64,000 bases of DNA from Corallococcus silvisoli (GTDB taxonomy: Bacteria; Myxococcota; Myxococcia; Myxococcales; Myxococcaceae), in assembly GCF_009909145.1 (NCBI RefSeq), contig NZ_JAAAPJ010000010.1:124001-188000 (forward strand). Reading direction: 5' to 3'. The notes under the pieces are model-generated. The model was not told where the DNA came from. It searched no databases and was given only the letters and a program-made list of their open reading frames with translations. The position numbers and the translations under genes are program-made. Numbering within the stretch: the first letter of the stretch is position 1; each line of letters starts with the position of its first letter. Shown piece after piece: positions 1-9,543 of this stretch.

Positions 1-160
1 GGGAGTGCGACGCCGGCTCGCTGCCCGGGTCCGCGGGACGCGCCGACATTACCGGGCCACGGGGCATGGGCCGGCGCTTCCGCGCCGACCCAGGTCGCTA
101 CCTCCGAAGCATCGCGCAGGAACTCAGGCCCTGTTTGCTGGCGTCGTTCCTGTGCGCGGT

Positions 161-181
161 GGGGCGGGGGAGGCCCGCCCC
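161..181 (-). terminator. Hairpin terminator of the Trp-repeat protein gene
   Basis: Inverted repeat with 8-bp arms (GGGGCGGG / CCCGCCCC) and a 5-nt loop, about 12 nt beyond the stop codon of the minus-strand gene that ends at 193. There is no T-tract, as is common for hairpins in very GC-rich genomes. The first 160 bases of the window show nothing I can support as a gene. Confidence 0.5.
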
Positions 182-192
182 TGCCTCACGCT

Positions 193-3100
193 TCAGCCCT
201 CGGCGACGGCCTGCACGCTGGAGCGGTAGATGAAGATGCGCGCGGTGTTGGTGCGGGTGTCGGCGGGGATGACGAAGAAGCCCGGGGTGGGGCCCTTGAA
301 GTCCTGGGAGAAGCCGGCGACCTGGCGACCGTCATTGAACGTGACGCGGATCTTCGAACCCTCCGCCTGCGGCTGACGGGCGCCCGCGGCGAGCATGAAG
401 AAGATGGCCTTCACGCGCTTGCCGGGGATGCGCTCCGGGGCGAAGCCGCTCTGCTGCTCCAGGGAGATGGTGTCCTCCAGCAGGTCCGCGTCGCGGATGG
501 TGCCGCGCTTCACCTGGCCTTCGACGGTGTGGATGATGACGCGGTGCTCGCCCTCCACGAAGGAGTTGGTGGAGCCCGCGAGTCCCTCCGTGGGCATGTC
601 GAAGAGCGCGTCGTCCACGGGGCGCAGGTGGTTGGCGGACGCTGGCGTCGCCATCACAGGCGTCGCGTGGGCCATGGGCGCCGGACTCCGCGAGGCGGCG
701 GGCGGCGTGAGCCGGGCCACGGGCAGGGAGGCGCGCGGCGGGGCCGGAGGTGGTGGCGCAGGAGGCAGGGCGGGCTCCTCCTCCTCCTCGACGAGCTCGA
801 TGTCCGCGATGGGCTCGGATTCGGGCTCCACCTCCTCGACGTCCAGGGCGGGCATGGCGTCGAGGACAGGCTCCACGTCCACTGCGGGCTCTTCCCAGCC
901 GGAGGACGGAGGAGGCTGGGCGGCCCAGGTGGGCGCGGTGATGTCGGTGAGGGAGACCTCTTCCTCGGCGACGGGCTCGCTCCATTCAGCGGCGGCGGGC
1001 GGCGGCGTCTGCCATGCGCCCGGGGCGGGCGCGGCCTCCGCGGTCATCCATTCAGGTTGGGCCTCCTGGGGTGCGGCCCAGGCGGAGCGGGCGGCCGGGG
1101 CCTCCGGTGCGCTCCATTCCGGTGCGGCGGGAGGGGACGCCCATTCAGAGGCGGCTTCCTCGACCGGGGCATCCCACGCCTGCTGGGCGTCGGTGGCCTG
1201 CTGGGCCCACTCGGACTGGGGCTCGAGGGGTGCTTCTTCCGCGGCGGCCCATTCCGGCGATGCGGTGGTGGGCGCGGTGCCTTCGGCGGTGGCCCATTCC
1301 GGCTGCGCGTCGAGCGGAGCTGCTTCCGAAGCGTTCCAGTCCGTCGGGTCGGCGGCAGGCGCCGAGCCATCGGCGGTGGCCCATTCCGGCTGGGCTTCGA
1401 CGGGAGCGCCTTCGGTGGAGGACCACTCGGGTTGCGCGGCGATGGGGGCGGCTTCGTCGGTGGAGTTCCACTCCGTGGCGGTTGCCGAGCCTTCCGCCGT
1501 GGCCCACTCAGGCTGTGCCGTGACGGAAGCCGGCTCCTCGGCGGTGGTCCACTCTGACTGCGCGGCGACGGGAGTGGCTTCTTCCGCCGTGGCCCACTCC
1601 GGCTGCGCGGCCGTGGATGCGCTCTGATCAGCGGCGGTCCACTCCGGCTGCGCGGAGGGAGGTGCGGCCTCGTCCGTGGCAGCCCATTCCGTCTGCGCGG
1701 CGATGGGCTCGGCTTCTTCCGTAGAGGCCCACTCGGACTGCGCGGCGATGGGGGCGACTTCTTCTGTCGAGGCCCACTCGGACTGCGCGGCGACGGGGGC
1801 TACCTCTTCCGTGGCTTCCCATTCCGTCTGCGCGGCGATGGGCTCGGCCTCTTCCGCGGTGGCCCACTCGGGCTGCGCGGCGATGGGGGCTGCCTCTTCT
1901 GTCGTAGCCCACTCGGGCTGCGCGGCGATGGGCTCGGCTTCTTCCGTAGAGGCCCACTCGGACTGCGCGGCGATGGGGGCTGCTTCTTCCGTCGTGGCCC
2001 ACTCGGACTGCGCGGCGATGGGTTCGGCTTCTTCTGTCGAAGCCCATTCGGACTGCGCGGGGACTGGTGCGGCCTCTTCCGTGGCGGCCCACTCGGACTG
2101 CGCGGCGGTAGGCGTGCTTTCGTCGTCGGTGGCCCACTCGGGCTGTGCGGCGATGGGTGCGGCTTCTTCCGTCGCGGCCCATTCGGGCTGTGCGGCGGCA
2201 GGTGCGCTTTCGCCCTCGGCGGCCCACTGCGCCTGCGCGGGGACCGGTGCGGCCTCTTCCGTCGCGGCCCATTCGGGCTGTGCGGCGAGGGGTGAGGCTT
2301 CTTCCGTGGCGGCCCACTCGGGCTGCACGGCGGTATGCGCGCTTTCATCAGCGGTGGCCCACTCGGGCTGCGCGGCGATGAGTGCGGCCTCTTCCGTCGT
2401 GGCCCACTCGGGCTGCGCGGCGATGGGCTCGGCCTCTTCCGCCGTGGCCCACTGCGACTGCGCGGCGAGCGCCGAGGGGGCTTCCTCGGTCGCCCATTCG
2501 GGCTGTGCCTCGATGGGTGCGGCTTCTTCCGTGGCAGCCCATTCCGTTGCCGGGGCGGCAGGAGCGGCTTCTCCCTCGGTGGCCCATCCCGACTCGGCTT
2601 CGAGGGGCGTGGCTCCCGCGGAGCCGGCCCATTCCGACCGAGCTTCCGCTGACGTGTCACTCGCTGAATCAGATCCGGCGGTCGCTTCCGTCGTGGCCCA
2701 CTCGGACCGGGCCTCGATCAACGGAGCCTCCGACGTGGTGGCTGCCCACCCGGCATCGGTGGCTGGGGTCCCCCACGCGGCTTCGTTCGTTCCGGTCGCG
2801 GTTGGCTGTTCGGTCGACGGAGTGTTGGACCACTCCGGTGTTGCGTCTTCCGAGGCCGACGCGGCCCACTCGGGCTGCCACTCGATGGGCGCGGACGCTT
2901 CGGACGGCTGTGCCCACGTCGGGGTTTCGGCGGCGGGCTCCACGGCGTCGGAGGCCCACTCGGGCTGCAGCTCGATGGCCGCCGATGCATCCTGCAATCC
3001 GACGGTCGCGGTCGCGTCGGAAGGTTCGCCCTCGGCGGACCACTCCGCCTGTGCATCCTGGCTCGCGGTGTTCCAGGCCGACTGTTCGGTGGACTGCGCC

Positions 3101-6100
3101 TCGGCGAGGGATTCGCTCGCGGTGGCCAGTGGCACGGCCTCGTCGGCGCGGCCGTTCAGCTCGCCCCACTGTTCCGACGCGACCGCCGTGTCCGCTTCCA
3201 GCTCGACGTCATCCGTGCCGATCTCCACCGTGTCGGCTTCGATGTCGGGTCCAACCGGAATGCTGCGGATCCGCAACGACGGGATGCCCGATTCATTCGC
3301 GAACGGGGAGGGCGGCGCGGTGAGCAACGGCTGCTCTTCTTCGGCGCCCAGGTCGACCGCGTCGAAGGTCGGAGTCTCCGTGTCCGAGGCTTCCGTCACC
3401 GTGTCGCCAGCGCTCCATGCCGCCGCACCACCTTGCGCGACGTCGCTCGCATCCAGGGCGATCTCCTCGGCGGGCAGTTCCGTCGAGGTGGCGCCATCGG
3501 CCTGCCACGTCGCCACGGAAGGGTCCGCGTGGAGCGCGCTCACTTCAGCGGAGGTCTCGGCCGGTGCCCCATCGCTCTGCCACGTCGATGCGACATCGTC
3601 CGAGCCGAGTGCGATTTCCTCGGAGGGGGCCTGCGTGTCGGGCTGCCACTCCGCCGCGACATCGCTCGCTTCGAGCGAGATCTCTTCGGCAGGCGTCTCC
3701 GCCGCAGCGTTCGTGCTGGACGGCCACTCCGCCGTGCTGGACGAACCGCCGTCGACAGGAGCTCTCGACTGCTCAGCACTGGTGGGCTGCCACTCGGTGG
3801 CGACATCCTCGGAGTCGAGAGCGATCTCCTCGGAGGCCGCCTGCGCCGATGCATCGCCATGGGCCTGCCAGGTCGCGACAGCTCCCGAGTCGGGCGAACC
3901 TCCCTCGGCCGTCGAGCCACTGTCGGACTGCCACTCCGCCGCGACCTCGCCTGCGTCGAGCGAGATCTCCTCGGCGGGCGTCTCCGCCTGAGCGGAGTCA
4001 CCCGACTGCCACTCCGTGGCGACGTCATTCGCGTCGAGCGTGACTTCATCCACGGCAGCTTGTGCCGAAGCCTCGGTGTCTGACTGCCACTCCGTGGCGA
4101 CTTCGTTCGCGTCGAGCGCGATGGCGTCGGCAGGCGCTTCCGGGGTCACACCACCGTCGGCCTGCCACGTCGCCGCGACCTCGTTCGAGCCGGCAGCGCT
4201 TTCTCCGGAAGGGGCTTCCGTGGGAGCACTCGTGTCGGACTGCCACTCCGTCGCGACATCCTCGGACTCGAGCGCGATCTCCTCGGCGGGGGCTTCCGCC
4301 GAAGCATCCGCACCGGACTGCCACTCCGTGGCTACAGCGCTCGACTCAAACGCACTCGGCTCGGCGGACGCTTCGGTGGAAGCGCCGGTGCCGGACTGCC
4401 ACTCCGCGGCGACATCCTCCGAACCCAGCGCGATCTCTTCAGCCGGAGCCTCAGCGTTCGTCTGCCACGTCGCAGCGACGTCGCTCGATGCGTGCGCGGA
4501 AGCGTGCGTGTCACCACCGGACTGCCACTCCGCCACGCTGTCGTGCGCGGTGGCATCCGCCTGCGCGCCATCACCGGCTTGCCACTCCGTGGCGACATCG
4601 CCCGAGCCCAGCGCGATCTCTTCCGCCGGAAGACTGGTGTCGGACTGCCATTGCGCCGCGCTGCCGTGCGCGGCGACATTTGCCTGCGCGCCATCACTGG
4701 CCTGCCACTCCGTGGCGACATCGCCCGAGCCCAGCGCGATCTCTTCCGCCGGAGCACTCGCGCCAGCTTGCCACTCCGTCGCGCCGCCGTTCGCCTGAGC
4801 GTCACCGCCGGTCTGCCACTCCGTCGCGCCGCCGTCCGCGGTGACATTCGCCTGAGCACCATCAACAGGCTGCCACTCCGTCGCGACATCGCCCGAACCC
4901 AGCTCGATCTCTTCGGCCGAAGCACTCGTGCCGGCCTGCCACTCCGTCGCGCCGCCATGCGCCTGAGCGTCACCACCGGCCTGCCACTCCGCCGCGACAC
5001 CGTGTGCCTGAGCGTCACCACCGGTCTGCCACTCTGTCGCCGCGACACCGTGTGCCTGAGCGTCACCACCGGTCTGCCACTCCGCCGCGCTGCCATGCGC
5101 GGAGGCATCCGTCTGCGCCTCACCCGCGGCCTGCCACTCCGCCGAACCCCCGGGCTCGGGCTGCCACTCCGTGGCGACGTCCTCCGTGCCGAGCGCGATC
5201 TCTTCCGCTGGAGTCGCCGTCTGGGCGTCACCGCCGGCCTGCCACGTCGCCGCGTGGGCCGTCTCCGGCTGCCACGCTTCGGCGACATCGCCAGCCTCCA
5301 GGGCGATCTCCTCCGCGGGCACTTCCGTGGCCTCGGCGCTGTCGGTCCACGCCTCCGCGATATCGCCCGCGCCGAGCGCGACCTCTCCACCCTGATTCGA
5401 CGCTCCCGCGACCGGGGCCGCATCCGCCCCCCATGCCGCGTCGCCGCCGCTCACGTCGGTGGCGATCTCCTGCGCCGACGCCTCGAGCACCGCCTGATCC
5501 GCGGGCGCGGCGGCCTCCGTCGTCGCGACGTCGCTCCAGTCCCAATCCGCCGACCCACCCGGGGCCGTCGCCGCCGGCTCCACCGCCAGCGGCGCCGCGT
5601 CGAGCGCGCTGTCTCGAGTCTCCTCGGGGTCCACCGCCAGGGGCGCCGCGTCCCACGCCGCGTCCATCGGGGCAGGCGACAGGTCCTCGGCCATCACCGC
5701 CTCGGCCTCGGGCTCGGCCTCCAGCAGCGCCGCTTCTCCCGCCGCGTGCTCGGCGGAGGCCAACGCCTCGGCCATCGGATCCAGACCCGAGGTCGCCGGG
5801 GCCTGGGCCTCCGACTCGACCTCCATCGACAGGTCCGCGAACGAGTCCTCCAGCGAAGGCTCGGGCGCGGCGGCCACCGGGGCCGGCGTCGCCGTGGACA
5901 GCCCGGAGAAGTCCTCCTCGGCGCCCGTATCCCACGCTTCCGCCACCGGCGCCGGCGCCGCCGCGGGCTGCTGGGGCATCCACGGCGCGGGTTCACTCAG
6001 CGAGGGGATGTCGACGTCGTCGGTGCTCAGGTTCAGGCTGTCCGGCTCCACGGGCGCCAGCGGGGCATACCCACCCTGCGGCTCCCCCGTGCCCTCCGCG

Positions 6101-6699
6101 TAGCCCGTCCAGCCCCCTGCGTTCGGATCCACCGGGGCCGCGTTCGGGTCATACGCCGCGTTCGGGTCGTAGCCCTGCTGCGCCCATGCCGCCGCCGCGT
6201 TCGGATCATAGGCGGCCGCGTTGGGGTCATAGCCGGCGGGGTAGGCGTACCACTGGCCGTCCTCGCCGTAGTAGCCCTGGGGCTGCTCGTAGCCGGCGGG
6301 GTAGGCGTACCACTGGCCGTCCTCGCCGTAGTAGCCCTGGGGCTGCTCGTAGCCGGCGGGGTAGGCGTACCACTGGCCGTCCTCGCCGTAGTAGCCCTGG
6401 GGCTGCTCGTAGCCGGCGGGGTAGGCGTACCACTGGCCGTCCTCGCCGTAGTAGCCCTGGGGCTGCTCGTAGCCGGCGGGGTAGGCGTACCACTGGCCGT
6501 CCTCGCCGTAGTAGCCCTGGGGCTGCTGCTCGGGCTGGGCCCACGCCTGGGCCGCCGCCGCGGTGTCCGCCGCGTCCTGGATGCCCAATAGGCCGCGCAG
6601 CTCGACCCAGCGAGCTTCCTCGACGGCGGACAGGCTTCCCAGCTTCCGCTTCTCATCCAAGAAGCGGAATTCTCTCATCGCGGCGCGCGTATCGGACAT
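193..6699 (-). CDS. Giant acidic Trp-repeat protein with C-terminal DUF6982-like domain
   Basis: A 2168-residue protein of unknown function. Residues 1-45 carry a short myxobacterial N-terminal motif (FLDEKRKLGSLSAVEEARW). Residues ~57-157 are five identical 20-residue Tyr/Trp-rich units, followed by DPNAA-type repeats. Residues ~430-1090 hold copies of an EEIALGSGDVATEWQ-like unit, and ~1320-1860 more than thirty copies of a 15-residue AAQPEWATTEEAAPI-like unit. Both are Ala/Glu-rich, acidic and keep one Trp. A Pro-rich stretch leads to a globular end (~2040-2168) with motifs KRGTIRDADLLEDTISL, VKAIFF and FNDGRQVAGF, resembling DUF6982 of myxobacteria. No signal peptide or membrane segment is visible, so it is probably cytoplasmic. 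The ATG at 6699 follows AAGGTGACGG, a fair ribosome site. The architecture suggests a multivalent scaffold, but that is inference. Confidence 0.85.
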   Translation of the reverse strand: MSDTRAAMREFRFLDEKRKLGSLSAVEEARWVELRGLLGIQDAADTAAAAQAWAQPEQQPQGYYGEDGQWYAYPAGYEQPQGYYGEDGQWYAYPAGYEQPQGYYGEDGQWYAYPAGYEQPQGYYGEDGQWYAYPAGYEQPQGYYGEDGQWYAYPAGYDPNAAAYDPNAAAAWAQQGYDPNAAYDPNAAPVDPNAGGWTGYAEGTGEPQGGYAPLAPVEPDSLNLSTDDVDIPSLSEPAPWMPQQPAAAPAPVAEAWDTGAEEDFSGLSTATPAPVAAAPEPSLEDSFADLSMEVESEAQAPATSGLDPMAEALASAEHAAGEAALLEAEPEAEAVMAEDLSPAPMDAAWDAAPLAVDPEETRDSALDAAPLAVEPAATAPGGSADWDWSDVATTEAAAPADQAVLEASAQEIATDVSGGDAAWGADAAPVAGASNQGGEVALGAGDIAEAWTDSAEATEVPAEEIALEAGDVAEAWQPETAHAATWQAGGDAQTATPAEEIALGTEDVATEWQPEPGGSAEWQAAGEAQTDASAHGSAAEWQTGGDAQAHGVAATEWQTGGDAQAHGVAAEWQAGGDAQAHGGATEWQAGTSASAEEIELGSGDVATEWQPVDGAQANVTADGGATEWQTGGDAQANGGATEWQAGASAPAEEIALGSGDVATEWQASDGAQANVAAHGSAAQWQSDTSLPAEEIALGSGDVATEWQAGDGAQADATAHDSVAEWQSGGDTHASAHASSDVAATWQTNAEAPAEEIALGSEDVAAEWQSGTGASTEASAEPSAFESSAVATEWQSGADASAEAPAEEIALESEDVATEWQSDTSAPTEAPSGESAAGSNEVAATWQADGGVTPEAPADAIALDANEVATEWQSDTEASAQAAVDEVTLDANDVATEWQSGDSAQAETPAEEISLDAGEVAAEWQSDSGSTAEGGSPDSGAVATWQAHGDASAQAASEEIALDSEDVATEWQPTSAEQSRAPVDGGSSSTAEWPSSTNAAAETPAEEISLEASDVAAEWQPDTQAPSEEIALGSDDVASTWQSDGAPAETSAEVSALHADPSVATWQADGATSTELPAEEIALDASDVAQGGAAAWSAGDTVTEASDTETPTFDAVDLGAEEEQPLLTAPPSPFANESGIPSLRIRSIPVGPDIEADTVEIGTDDVELEADTAVASEQWGELNGRADEAVPLATASESLAEAQSTEQSAWNTASQDAQAEWSAEGEPSDATATVGLQDASAAIELQPEWASDAVEPAAETPTWAQPSEASAPIEWQPEWAASASEDATPEWSNTPSTEQPTATGTNEAAWGTPATDAGWAATTSEAPLIEARSEWATTEATAGSDSASDTSAEARSEWAGSAGATPLEAESGWATEGEAAPAAPATEWAATEEAAPIEAQPEWATEEAPSALAAQSQWATAEEAEPIAAQPEWATTEEAALIAAQPEWATADESAHTAVQPEWAATEEASPLAAQPEWAATEEAAPVPAQAQWAAEGESAPAAAQPEWAATEEAAPIAAQPEWATDDESTPTAAQSEWAATEEAAPVPAQSEWASTEEAEPIAAQSEWATTEEAAPIAAQSEWASTEEAEPIAAQPEWATTEEAAPIAAQPEWATAEEAEPIAAQTEWEATEEVAPVAAQSEWASTEEVAPIAAQSEWASTEEAEPIAAQTEWAATDEAAPPSAQPEWTAADQSASTAAQPEWATAEEATPVAAQSEWTTAEEPASVTAQPEWATAEGSATATEWNSTDEAAPIAAQPEWSSTEGAPVEAQPEWATADGSAPAADPTDWNASEAAPLDAQPEWATAEGTAPTTASPEWAAAEEAPLEPQSEWAQQATDAQQAWDAPVEEAASEWASPPAAPEWSAPEAPAARSAWAAPQEAQPEWMTAEAAPAPGAWQTPPPAAAEWSEPVAEEEVSLTDITAPTWAAQPPPSSGWEEPAVDVEPVLDAMPALDVEEVEPESEPIADIELVEEEEEPALPPAPPPPAPPRASLPVARLTPPAASRSPAPMAHATPVMATPASANHLRPVDDALFDMPTEGLAGSTNSFVEGEHRVIIHTVEGQVKRGTIRDADLLEDTISLEQQSGFAPERIPGKRVKAIFFMLAAGARQPQAEGSKIRVTFNDGRQVAGFSQDFKGPTPGFFVIPADTRTNTARIFIYRSSVQAVAEG
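1150..2720 (-). repeat. Tandem 45-bp degenerate repeats encoding AAQ[PS]EWA[TS]TEEA
   Basis: Within the giant gene the coding strand repeats a 45-nt unit (15 residues) more than thirty times. Gln-Pro/Ser-Glu-Trp and Glu-Glu-Ala are the most constant positions. Copies differ by scattered substitutions, many at third positions, so this array is older or less homogenised than the perfect 60-bp array near the start of the gene. Boundaries are approximate. Confidence 0.85.
3430..5400 (-). repeat. Degenerate repeats encoding EEIALGSGDVATEWQ plus variable spacer
   Basis: A second repeat family in the same gene. A conserved core of about 15 residues (PAEEIAL-x-SxDVATEWQ) alternates with variable Ala/Gly/Ser-rich spacers ending in AEWQ or TWQ. 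The period is irregular (about 25-45 residues). Each unit keeps an acidic pair and a Trp. Boundaries are approximate. Confidence 0.8.
6230..6527 (-). repeat. Five perfect 60-bp tandem repeats
   Basis: The 60-nt unit beginning GTAGGCGTACCACTGGCCGT on the plus strand recurs at 6241, 6301, 6361 and 6421 without a single difference, and again at 6481 for its first 47 nt. It encodes the 20-residue unit GYYGEDGQWYAYPAGYEQPQ five times at residues ~57-157 of the giant protein. Identity including third codon positions points to recent expansion or continuing homogenisation. Confidence 0.97.
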
Positions 6700-6816
6700 C
6701 CGTCACCTTGCTGCGCCAGCGTCCAACGGGGACCGCCGCAGCGAAAATCTTGGAGGCCCGCGAGTGTAGGGGACTCCCGCCAGGGGGTAAACCAATCCGC
6801 CAAGCCCGACCGGCCG

Positions 6817-8190
6817 CTACCTCCCCGAGAGGGCGCCACGCACCGCCTGGTCCAGGCCCGCGAAGTCCTTCTCGTAGGTCTCCTTCAGGGCGTCCTGGAA
6901 GGACAGCGCCATGCCCGCCTTCTGGATGAAGTCCAGCAGCTTCTCCTGTCCCCCCAGCCGCACCAGCTCCTGCACCGCCATGGCGGACGTCGCGTAGGCG
7001 ACTTCCGGCTGGGACATGGAGATGGGCGCCTGCGAGTCCATCTGGGACAGCGTCGGCAGCTGGCCCTGCTTCGCCTGGCCCCGCATCATGTCCAGCAAGT
7101 GGCGAGGGGGGCCGTCCAGCCCCAGGTAGCGCCACTCGATGTATTCGGCGAGGCCCTCGTTGAACCAGCGGGGCAGGGCGCCGGCGCCGCGCGGGCAGAT
7201 TTCGTCCACCGCCGCGTGCACGTACTCATGCACCAGCGTGGCCTTGGTCATCTGCGTCAGCTCCGCCGCGTCGTTCATGCGGATGGCGTCATCCGCGTAC
7301 AGCCCGGCGACCCGGGCCGCGTACGTGGCGCCCAGGTGCGTGCGGAACTCGTCGCGCGTGTAGAGCACCACGTCCAGCTGCCGCTCGCGGGCGCGGCCCA
7401 GCGTCCGCTGGGTGAACTCATAGGCCTCCTCGAGCGCGGAGACGACCTTGCCCTCGTACTCGGCGCGCTGGCCGAAGTCGCGGTCGCTGTTGAAGTAGCG
7501 GATCGCGAACCGCCGGTTGGCGCGCACGCGCATGCCGTCCTTGCCCACGCCGGACTCGTAGTTCAGGCCGGCCGGGCGGATGTCCACGTCGCCTTTCGTC
7601 GCCTTCGCCTGGCGCGTGTCACCCGGGCCGGGCTCGCCGTTCAGCCGCTTCTCCACCCGCTCCGCCTCGCGCCGCGCCGTGTCTTCCTCCGACACCTTCG
7701 CGCGCGCCAGCTGCATCAGCTTCCGCGCCTCCGCGGCCTCCTTCGACTTCGCGGGCACCCGCTCCAGCGTGGCGAGCGCCCCCGCCGAATCCGCGTCCTG
7801 CAACTGCAGCTTCCCCAGCTCCAGCGCGAACGCCCCGTCCTTGGGGAACTGCTCCAGGCCCTTCTTCAGCGCCTCCTCCGCGGAGGCGCGCTGGTCCGTC
7901 TTCAGCGCGGAGCGCGCCAGGCACCGCAGGCCCCCGGCCGTCTCCTGGAAGGCCACGGCGCGCTCGCCCAGCGAGTACGCCATCACCGCGTCCTCCGCGA
8001 GCAGCGCCTCGCAGCCCTTGAGCAGCGGGCCCGCGACCGACGGGCGCTGCGCCTCCGGGTAGCCCGCGGGGTCCGCCGCGGCGAACGCGAGGTACAGCTC
8101 CTCCCATTGCTTCTGGGCGGCCAGCTCCTTCGCCTGCTGCGCGGGAGGGGCGGCGGAGAGGAGCAGCAGGGCGATGAGGGGCGTATTCAT
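6817..8190 (-). CDS. Exported MA-type (gluzincin) metallopeptidase with TPR-like N-terminus
   Basis: A 457-residue protein with a short N-terminal hydrophobic stretch (MNTPLIALLLLSAAPPAQQ) that could be a signal peptide. Residues ~20-180 are helical and TPR-like. The catalytic domain (~225-457) has the zinc motif HEYVH at 321-325 and a downstream WFNEGLAEY whose Glu345 is the likely third ligand. This is the layout of the peptidase MA-like family of gluzincins. The physiological substrate is unknown. It lies 51 nt downstream of the threonine ammonia-lyase gene on the same strand, so it may be the last gene of a gdh-ilvA-peptidase operon. Confidence 0.8.
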   Translation of the reverse strand: MNTPLIALLLLSAAPPAQQAKELAAQKQWEELYLAFAAADPAGYPEAQRPSVAGPLLKGCEALLAEDAVMAYSLGERAVAFQETAGGLRCLARSALKTDQRASAEEALKKGLEQFPKDGAFALELGKLQLQDADSAGALATLERVPAKSKEAAEARKLMQLARAKVSEEDTARREAERVEKRLNGEPGPGDTRQAKATKGDVDIRPAGLNYESGVGKDGMRVRANRRFAIRYFNSDRDFGQRAEYEGKVVSALEEAYEFTQRTLGRARERQLDVVLYTRDEFRTHLGATYAARVAGLYADDAIRMNDAAELTQMTKATLVHEYVHAAVDEICPRGAGALPRWFNEGLAEYIEWRYLGLDGPPRHLLDMMRGQAKQGQLPTLSQMDSQAPISMSQPEVAYATSAMAVQELVRLGGQEKLLDFIQKAGMALSFQDALKETYEKDFAGLDQAVRGALSGR

Positions 8191-8241
8191 GGACTCCGGA
8201 GTATCGCCGAAGCCCCGAGCGCCCGCGCAAGCTCTCCCGTT

Positions 8242-9462
8242 CTACGTCCGGGCGACCTGCCAGCCCTGGGACTCCAGCGCCGTCATCAGCTCCTGGATGT
8301 GGGCATGCCCGGTGGTCTCCAGCATCACCTCCACCGTGGCCTCGCCCAGGCCCGCCTTGGAGAAGGCGCGGTCGTGGTGCAGGTCCACCACGTTGGCGCG
8401 CATCTCCGCGATCTGCGTGGTGAGCCGGGCGAGCATGCCGGGCCGGTCCGGCAGCCGCACCTCCAGCTGCACCAGGCGGCCCGCCTTCACGAGGCCCCGC
8501 TCGATGATGCGGCTGATGACGTTCATGTCGATGTTGCCACCGCCGACGATGATGGCGACGCGCTTGCCCTTCGCCTGCGGCACCCGCCCATTGACGAGCG
8601 CGGCCAGCCCCGCGGCCCCCGCGCCCTCCGCCACCGACTTCTCCTGCTCCAGCATCATCAGGATGGCGGCGGCGATCTCCTCCTCGTCCACCGTCACCAC
8701 CGCGTCCACGTACTTGCGCACGTGCTCGAAGGTGATGTCCCCCGGCACCTTCACCGCGATGCCGTCCGCGATGGTGGTGCCCGCGGCGGTGAGCTCCGTG
8801 CGCTTCCCGGCATCCAGCGACGCCTTCATGCTGGCGATGGTGGAGGCCTGTACGCCCACCACCTGGATGTGCGGGTGGGTCTCCTTCAGCGCGCACGCCA
8901 CGCCGGAGATGAGCCCGCCGCCCCCCACCGGCACCAGCACCAGCTCCAGGTCCGGGCACTGCTCCAGCAGCTCCAGCCCGATGGTGCCCTGGCCCGCGAT
9001 GACGTGCACGTCGTTGAACGGGTGCACGAAGACCAGGTCCTCCGCGGCCTGGATGCGCAGGGCCTCCGCGTAGGCCTCGTCGAAGTTGGCGCCCTTGAGC
9101 ACCACGCGCGCGCCGTAGTCGTCGCGCGTGCGCGTCACCTTGATGAGCGGCGTGCGCTCCGGCATCACGATGGTGGCCCGGATGCCCAGCCGCCGCGCGT
9201 GGTACGCCACGCCCTGCGCGTGGTTGCCGGCGGAGGCCGCGATGACGCCGCGGCGCTGCTCCTCCGGCGTGAGCGTGAGCAGCTTGTTGAGCGCGCCGCG
9301 CTCCTTGAAGGCGCCGGTGCGCTGGAGGTTCTCCAGCTTGAAGTACACCACCGCGCAGTCGGTCTTCTCGGTGAAGTAGTCCGACGCGGGGCACGGCGTG
9401 GGGCGCAGCGCCTTGCGGAGCCGCTCGCGCGCCGCCTGGATGTCCTGCAGGGTGACCATCAT
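8242..9462 (-). CDS. ilvA: Threonine ammonia-lyase (catabolic/ACT type)
   Basis: PLP-dependent deaminase converting threonine (and serine) to 2-oxobutyrate (or pyruvate) and ammonia in the cytoplasm. From MMVTLQ it has 406 residues. Lys53 in RTGAFKERGA is the Schiff-base lysine, SAGNHAQG at ~77-84 is the substrate loop and GGGGL at 180-184 binds the PLP phosphate. Residues ~330-406 form a single ACT domain (motif LPDRPGMLARL), which implies amino-acid control. One ACT domain and this length fit the short IlvA/TdcB-like group. I preferred the ATG at 9462 because family alignments begin there; an in-frame start at 9513 would add 17 unconserved residues. No clear ribosome site is seen. It follows the glutamate dehydrogenase gene after 81 nt. 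Confidence 0.92.
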   Translation of the reverse strand: MMVTLQDIQAARERLRKALRPTPCPASDYFTEKTDCAVVYFKLENLQRTGAFKERGALNKLLTLTPEEQRRGVIAASAGNHAQGVAYHARRLGIRATIVMPERTPLIKVTRTRDDYGARVVLKGANFDEAYAEALRIQAAEDLVFVHPFNDVHVIAGQGTIGLELLEQCPDLELVLVPVGGGGLISGVACALKETHPHIQVVGVQASTIASMKASLDAGKRTELTAAGTTIADGIAVKVPGDITFEHVRKYVDAVVTVDEEEIAAAILMMLEQEKSVAEGAGAAGLAALVNGRVPQAKGKRVAIIVGGGNIDMNVISRIIERGLVKAGRLVQLEVRLPDRPGMLARLTTQIAEMRANVVDLHHDRAFSKAGLGEATVEVMLETTGHAHIQELMTALESQGWQVART

Positions 9463-9543
9463 GGCGGCCGTGTAGCGGAAGCCGACCCCGCGTGGAAGCG
9501 ACGCGGAGCCCACGCCTGCCTGGCCGCGCCGCGGCGCCCCGCG

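Noticed and set aside
6230..6527. Possible CRISPR array (regular 60-bp repeats)
   Set aside because: The repeats are directly contiguous with no unique spacers, lie in a coding frame and translate to a regular peptide.
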